From the NCBI RefSeq assembly GCF_002285435.1, contig NZ_NSBT01000024.1, positions 62,001-126,000 of the forward strand: a stretch of DNA of 64,000 nt. Direction: 5' to 3'. The position numbers and the translations under genes are program-made. Below, one piece after another: positions 62,420 through 64,000 of the stretch (positions within the stretch are counted from its first letter, which is position 1; each line of letters begins with the position of its first letter). Below the pieces are notes generated by a model, which saw nothing but the letters and a program-made list of their open reading frames with translations, searched no databases and was not told the DNA's origin. The stretch comes from Actibacterium ureilyticum. Lineage in GTDB: Bacteria; Pseudomonadota; Alphaproteobacteria; Rhodobacterales; Rhodobacteraceae.

Positions 62420-64000
62420 ATGACAGTGATCTATCGCGAAGATTTCGAAACCGATGGCAATGGCACGCGCTACACCACATCCGCGGCCGAGTTCACAGAC
62501 GGGGCGGGCGATTTCTTTATCCGCACCGATGGCGGCGACATCGGCACGTTCTATTCGGTGACCGGGGCCGAGGGAACCGGCTGGTTCGCGGTGATGGACA
62601 CCGATGGCGAGGCGCCCTTTGCCACCACCCTGACCCTGTCGATCGACGGCATCGACATCAGCGGATATTCCGACCTGACGATCTCGGGCCTGTTTGCCGA
62701 AGACGATGACGGCACCAATCAGGACTGGGACGCCGACGCGCTGGTCTATGTCGAAGCGCAGATCGACGGTGGCGGCTATGTCAAGGTTCTGCAATTCGCG
62801 AGCCAGGGCGCGACCAATACCGAGCCGGGACTGGACACCGATTTCGACGGGATCGCCGATGGCGCTGCCCTGACCGACAGCTTTGCGCAATTCGTGGCCG
62901 ATATCGCGGGGGCGGGCGCGCTGCTGGATCTGCGCGTGACGTTTGAGAATCTGGACGCGGGGGACGAGGATATCTCGCTCGACGATCTGACGGTCAGCGG
63001 CACCGCCGTACCGACCGAGGTGACCGTGCTGGACGAGACATTCGATGACGCATCGGGCTTCACCACCAGCACCGCGTTCTTTTCGGATGCGGGCTTCGAT
63101 TTCTTCGGGATCAGCGATGGCGCGGGCGGCGGCGATTTCGGCGGTGACAGCGTGCCCAGCGGCGTCAAGGCCTATACCGGCACCGATGGCAGCTTCCTGA
63201 CCGGCATGGACATGGACGGCGAAGGCGCCGCCCTGCCCGTCACCATGACCTGGGCGGGGCTGGATATCAGCGGGCTGAGCGATCTGAAATTCTCGGGCGA
63301 TTTCGGCGAGTTTTTCGACGATCCCGGCGATATCGACGTGGGCGATCACATCTATCTGGATGTCAGCATCGACGGCGGCCCGGCCCAGCGCATCCTGGCG
63401 TTCGAAGGCGCCGATCTGGTGAATGGCGACGATTTCAACGGGTTCTTCTTCCAGGACACCGATCTGGACGGCACCGCCGATGGCGCACAGCTTGGCGACG
63501 CGCTGGCCAGTTTCATGGCAGATATCGACGGCACCGGGTCAACGATGGACCTGACCCTGACCGTGTCGGTCGACAGCGGGGACGAGGATTTCGCCGTCGA
63601 CAATTTCCAGATCGTCGGCACCTCGGGCGGCACGATCATCCCGTCGGTTGTCGCACGCTCCGGCGATGGGCTGGACGTGGCCGAGGGCAGCGATGCCTTC
63701 GACAGCTTCACGCTGGAACTGACCACCACCCCCGCGGCCCCCGTGACCGTGACCGTTTCGGCACCCGATGGCGAAAGCCTGGTCAGTCTGAATGGCGAGC
63801 TTTACGCCCCAAGCGTCGAAGTCGAACTGACCGGCACCGACCCGGTCCAGATCGCCGTGATCGCCGTGGATGACGACGATGACGAGGCGACGCCGCATTT
63901 CGGCGCGCTGAGCTTCACCGTCGCCAGCGACGATCCCGATTATGACGGCACCGAAATCAGCGACCTGAGCGTGTCGATCACCGATAACGATTTCTCGATC
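62420..64000 (+). CDS. Large acidic secreted protein, N-terminal part (runs off the window)
   Basis: The frame is open from the ATG at 62420 to the window end, giving 527 residues so far. There is no N-terminal signal peptide (MTVIYREDFETDGNG start), as expected for type I-secreted proteins with a C-terminal signal. Two similar beta-rich domains occur in tandem (about residues 1-195 and 197-400), each opening with a [DE]xF[DE]... segment and a DxDGxADG-type calcium-like loop. A Calx-beta-like domain follows (about 412-525, ending LSVSITDNDFSI). It is rich in Asp and Gly and poor in Lys and Cys. The layout resembles extracellular ExeM/NucH-type nucleases or RTX adhesins of roseobacters; the deciding part is missing. 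Confidence 0.8.
   Translation, partial: MTVIYREDFETDGNGTRYTTSAAEFTDGAGDFFIRTDGGDIGTFYSVTGAEGTGWFAVMDTDGEAPFATTLTLSIDGIDISGYSDLTISGLFAEDDDGTNQDWDADALVYVEAQIDGGGYVKVLQFASQGATNTEPGLDTDFDGIADGAALTDSFAQFVADIAGAGALLDLRVTFENLDAGDEDISLDDLTVSGTAVPTEVTVLDETFDDASGFTTSTAFFSDAGFDFFGISDGAGGGDFGGDSVPSGVKAYTGTDGSFLTGMDMDGEGAALPVTMTWAGLDISGLSDLKFSGDFGEFFDDPGDIDVGDHIYLDVSIDGGPAQRILAFEGADLVNGDDFNGFFFQDTDLDGTADGAQLGDALASFMADIDGTGSTMDLTLTVSVDSGDEDFAVDNFQIVGTSGGTIIPSVVARSGDGLDVAEGSDAFDSFTLELTTTPAAPVTVTVSAPDGESLVSLNGELYAPSVEVELTGTDPVQIAVIAVDDDDDEATPHFGALSFTVASDDPDYDGTEISDLSVSITDNDFSI

Noticed and set aside
1-64000. tRNA, rRNA, CRISPR arrays, insertion sequences and prophage
   Set aside because: Looked for in all intergenic gaps; no cloverleaf with a recognisable T-loop, no spaced direct repeats and no transposase or integrase frames were found.

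Overview
The window is a high-GC (about two thirds G+C by eye), gene-dense chromosomal segment from an alphaproteobacterium, almost certainly order Rhodobacterales (Rhodobacter, Paracoccus or Roseobacter-type). The grounds are family-typical genes and neighbourhoods: the zinc-ribbon protein next to a TIGR02302/DUF4175 protein, the argH - small lipoprotein - lysA order, uvrC/pgsA/moaD/moaE, pyrB/pyrC/plsY, an aa3-oxidase subunit IV, DUF6173 and DUF2007 proteins, and many stop/start overlaps of the ATGA type. I cannot name the genus. I saw no rRNA, tRNA, CRISPR array, prophage or insertion sequence.

Layout. 1-4768: end of a zinc-ribbon membrane protein, then (minus) DUF4175 protein, lysA, a 59-residue lipoprotein and argH. 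6181-11851: a secreted thioredoxin, a di-haem cytochrome c peroxidase behind an FNR-type box, a sterol-desaturase-family oxygenase, argC, tag and an EAL phosphodiesterase. 12015-14088: phaA and phaB, each followed by a strong terminator. 14143-18511: a small basic protein, a GcvA-type LysR regulator with a DMT exporter, a DUF465 protein, trmN6, a DUF2007 protein and a polyprenyl diphosphate synthase. 18504-23589: ispE, a TPR protein, ETF-ubiquinone oxidoreductase and greA. 23613-32453: a membrane protein, azlCD, a lipoprotein, oxidase subunit IV, a DUF6173 - MBL hydrolase - acyl-CoA dehydrogenase operon, a threonylcarbamoyl-AMP synthase, a YqgE protein and a DsbD-like periplasmic protein. 32463-37332: an RND efflux pair. 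37459-40430: a translationally coupled five-gene operon (UDG, phosphoesterase, LysE exporter, moaB, NUDIX).

40523-44728 is the pyrB operon and the most unusual part. pyrB is followed by two paralogous TTG-start membrane proteins separated by a second, shortened copy of the pyrB 3' end whose differences from pyrB are all synonymous. The dihydroorotase-family gene that follows lacks the metal-binding His-x-His, so it is probably a structural partner of aspartate transcarbamylase rather than an enzyme. plsY follows.

44735-48111 holds a hydrolase/TetR pair with two palindromic operators, then a GbsR/MarR-type regulator driving three uncharacterised small membrane proteins, with near-identical inverted repeats before the regulator and over the start codon of the next gene. 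48105-54872: gshA, two unknown genes coupled to rsmE, ubiA, an OmpA-family protein and a coiled-coil membrane protein. 54873-55269 is an AT-rich islet with two tiny hydrophobic ORFs. 55270-59120: moaE, moaD, pgsA, a GNAT gene on the opposite strand, uvrC. 59420-62179: an SDR, a Na/Ca-type antiporter, a CxxC mini-protein and an S49 peptidase. 62420-end: the start of a large acidic secreted protein that runs off the window.

Functionally the segment is mostly housekeeping: arginine and lysine synthesis, pyrimidine synthesis, isoprenoid/quinone synthesis, phospholipid synthesis, molybdopterin synthesis and DNA repair, plus storage-polymer precursor supply. Small regulated accessory units (hydrolase/TetR, GbsR operon, RND pump, secreted protein) are scattered between. 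All coordinates and motifs come from reading the sequence; family assignments are from memory of those families and were not searched.
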